A stretch of 64,000 bases of DNA from Globisporangium splendens (Eukaryota > Oomycota > Peronosporomycetes > Pythiales > Pythiaceae): NCBI GenBank assembly GCA_006386115.1, contig VFIW01000133.1, positions 45,583 to 109,582 on the forward strand. Direction: 5' to 3'. Positions 62,688 to 64,000 of the stretch are shown here, piece after piece. Every line of letters begins with the position of its first letter. Position 1 is the stretch's first letter. The notes beneath the pieces were generated by a model that was given only the letters and a program-made list of their open reading frames with translations, did not search any database and was not told where the DNA came from. A program made the translations under genes and the position numbers.

Positions 62688-62825
62688 TCAAGTTGCATCT
62701 GATTGGCTGGTTTGTAAATCATGCAGCGTGTGACACAGACAAAAGTTCAACGTGTGCAAAAATACGCAGTTGAAGTTGCATCTGAATGGCGACAGTGGAC
62801 ACGATAAAGCGTGTGACACAAACAG
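62688..62825. repeat. imperfect ~83 bp tandem duplication upstream of the terminal gene
   Basis: AGTTGCATCTGATTGGC...GCGTGTGACACAGAC is repeated as AGTTGCATCTGAATGGC...GCGTGTGACACAAAC. It sits 60-190 bp upstream of the next gene, so it may be duplicated promoter sequence. Confidence 0.6.
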
Positions 62826-62864
62826 AGGATATGACAATGCGAAAGTTTTCTTCTTCTTCTTTTA

Positions 62865-62880
62865 TTCATTTCCCAATTCG
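62865..62880 (+). promoter_or_regulatory. oomycete initiator-like element
   Basis: TTCATTTCCCAATTCG closely matches the oomycete Inr consensus and lies only 2 nt before the ATG at 62,883. If it is the Inr, the leader is very short. Confidence 0.6.
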
Positions 62881-62882
62881 CG

Positions 62883-64000
62883 ATGGAAGCTCTTCGGTAT
62901 TCTCAGGCTGCAAGGGGAGGGCCTGACACGTCCTACGACATCGACTATGTCGAGATCACGGGACCGCCCAAATTTCTCGAGGAAATAACGAAGCTCGAGT
63001 TTACCGTCGGAACATTCAAGCACGCTATTTCCAAGACAAAGGATGACTACCTGTTGGTCGCGTACCAGCCGGGATACGTTTATGCCAAGGTTACGGAGGA
63101 GCAGCGAACGAGTATCGTCCGTGGCCTTTCTTGGCACTTTCGAGTGACGTTGGAGAAAAGCCTCGATCCCACAGTGCTGCTCAAGAGTGTGACTCGTCGG
63201 ATCACGTCAGCCGGGCTCGTCATGCTCCTTGCCGATTACGCCGAGCTGAGCGAAATCGTCTACATCAACTACGGGATGAAGGCTGATTTTAATGACTACT
63301 CATGGCTGAGCAGCCTTCCACCGCAGTGCAAGGTGACGGTCGATGTCGGCGTCGATGATGTTTGTACCATTGGAGACCACGCGGTTCTTTGTCGCTTTAC
63401 CGGTGGTCCGATGATCGACCACATCTATCGGAACTATGAGCTGTTCACTGTACTTCAGTTCGGTGAAGGGTTGGCGTTTGGTACGTGTGTGATGAATGCC
63501 CGGCGTAACAATCCGACTCAAATGGTGAAGGCTCGAGTGTATTCGAAGATTGTACACTCTCTGAAGGCGAATGTGCAAGCTGAATTTGGACCAAGCCCGC
63601 GCAAAATGAAGATCCTCCGTCGTTATGAGAACTACTACAAGCGCATTCCGGTGGCATACCTTCGCGACATTTCTACGTGTGAAGATTTGCGTACTGAGAT
63701 TCGCCTCCGGATGCGATCTTTCGATACCTTGATTGCTGATTTTGAGAAGTGGCGCACCCAAGTTTACTCACGATTGGAATTTCGACGAATGTCGCTGCCT
63801 GAGATCATGTATTCAATGCCGCAGATTCTCGACTGGGCAAAATCGAAGAACGTGTTCCAGGGCAATAACAATGTTGGTTGTTCGCGCCTGCAAGTCCAAT
63901 TGTACCACATCCTGAATAATTCGCATGGATACGCAGGCATGGGTTCGGTGGCGAGCATTAACAAGTCGCGAGAATTGATTGCCCAAGCCTCCCAGTTTTA
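62883..64000 (+). CDS. large unidentified protein (3' partial, at least 372 aa)
   Basis: ATG at 62,883, open without interruption to the right edge of the window. Start context is supported by the Inr-like motif. The protein is globular, mixed alpha/beta in appearance, with no signal peptide or obvious membrane span. It starts MEALRYSQAARGGPDTSYDI, has VEITGPPKFLEEITKLEF, then a central block RVYSKIVHSL (about 63,535) and later LRTEIRLRM (about 63,690). An R-x-Y-x-K element followed by L-R-x-E-x-R-L recalls the strand pair in some replication-initiator proteins of phages and mobile elements, but this is a weak resemblance. I do not recognise a family. Codon use favours G/C-ending codons, like the ABC gene. 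Confidence 0.8.
   Translation, partial: MEALRYSQAARGGPDTSYDIDYVEITGPPKFLEEITKLEFTVGTFKHAISKTKDDYLLVAYQPGYVYAKVTEEQRTSIVRGLSWHFRVTLEKSLDPTVLLKSVTRRITSAGLVMLLADYAELSEIVYINYGMKADFNDYSWLSSLPPQCKVTVDVGVDDVCTIGDHAVLCRFTGGPMIDHIYRNYELFTVLQFGEGLAFGTCVMNARRNNPTQMVKARVYSKIVHSLKANVQAEFGPSPRKMKILRRYENYYKRIPVAYLRDISTCEDLRTEIRLRMRSFDTLIADFEKWRTQVYSRLEFRRMSLPEIMYSMPQILDWAKSKNVFQGNNNVGCSRLQVQLYHILNNSHGYAGMGSVASINKSRELIAQASQF

Overview
The window looks like a repeat-dense, probably subtelomeric, piece of an oomycete (stramenopile) nuclear genome. Reasons: a secreted elicitin-like protein; candidate core promoters resembling the oomycete initiator consensus (TCATT-YYNCA-WTTT) upstream of three host-type genes; plant/stramenopile-type TTTAGGG telomere repeats inside the sequence; and a mix of Crypton, hAT, Copia and RNase H-bearing LINE elements. 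The genus cannot be named from the sequence alone.

Layout, left to right. 1-8.88 kb: a LINE (family A, copy 1, + strand) whose two ORFs are open wherever visible; ORF1 starts left of the window. 8.9-11.1 kb: a small island of unfamiliar short genes, two pairs of which overlap by ATGA. One encodes a coiled coil plus a C-terminal domain reminiscent of large DNA virus proteins, and a decayed one carries two Cys/His modules. 11.1-11.5 kb (-): a tryparedoxin/nucleoredoxin-like gene with TGA exactly where the first catalytic cysteine is expected. 11.9-14.2 kb: an intact hAT-type transposase ORF with one catalytic Asp replaced by Asn. 15.0-18.4 kb: an LRR fragment and a 5'-truncated dead LINE (family C). 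18.4-20.7 kb: diverged ~290 bp tandem repeats and a purine tract. 20.9-22.6 kb: a frameshifted Crypton-type tyrosine recombinase with zinc fingers. 22.6-27.4 kb: low-information DNA with gene debris, including an eIF4A fragment joined to a copper-ATPase fragment.

27.43-41.56 kb (-): a second family A LINE bounded by a perfect 19 bp target-site duplication, carrying a nested, apparently intact Ty1/Copia element (35,023-39,822, 5 bp TSD). 41.65-51.29 kb (-): a full-length but mutated LINE of a related family (B). 51.6-52.1 kb: the elicitin-like gene. 53.2-57.0 kb (-): a complete ABCC/MRP-type ABC transporter. Its 3' half and downstream flank (~2.9 kb) are duplicated in direct orientation at 57.33-60.24 kb, and the second copy stops dead at TAGGGTTTAGGG. 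60.25-62.0 kb: dispersed repeat, a 62 bp satellite, a tRNA-like head, five TTTAGGG repeats and a foldback sequence. 62.88 kb to the end: a long uninterrupted ORF of unknown function running off the window.

Most coding capacity belongs to mobile elements. Host-type genes are the ABC transporter, the elicitin-like protein, perhaps the redoxin and the terminal ORF. The observations most worth following up are the OTU-protease-like domain kept in ORF1 of two LINE families, the TGA-for-Cys redoxin, the ATGA-coupled island at 9-11 kb, and the duplication that ends at telomeric sequence.
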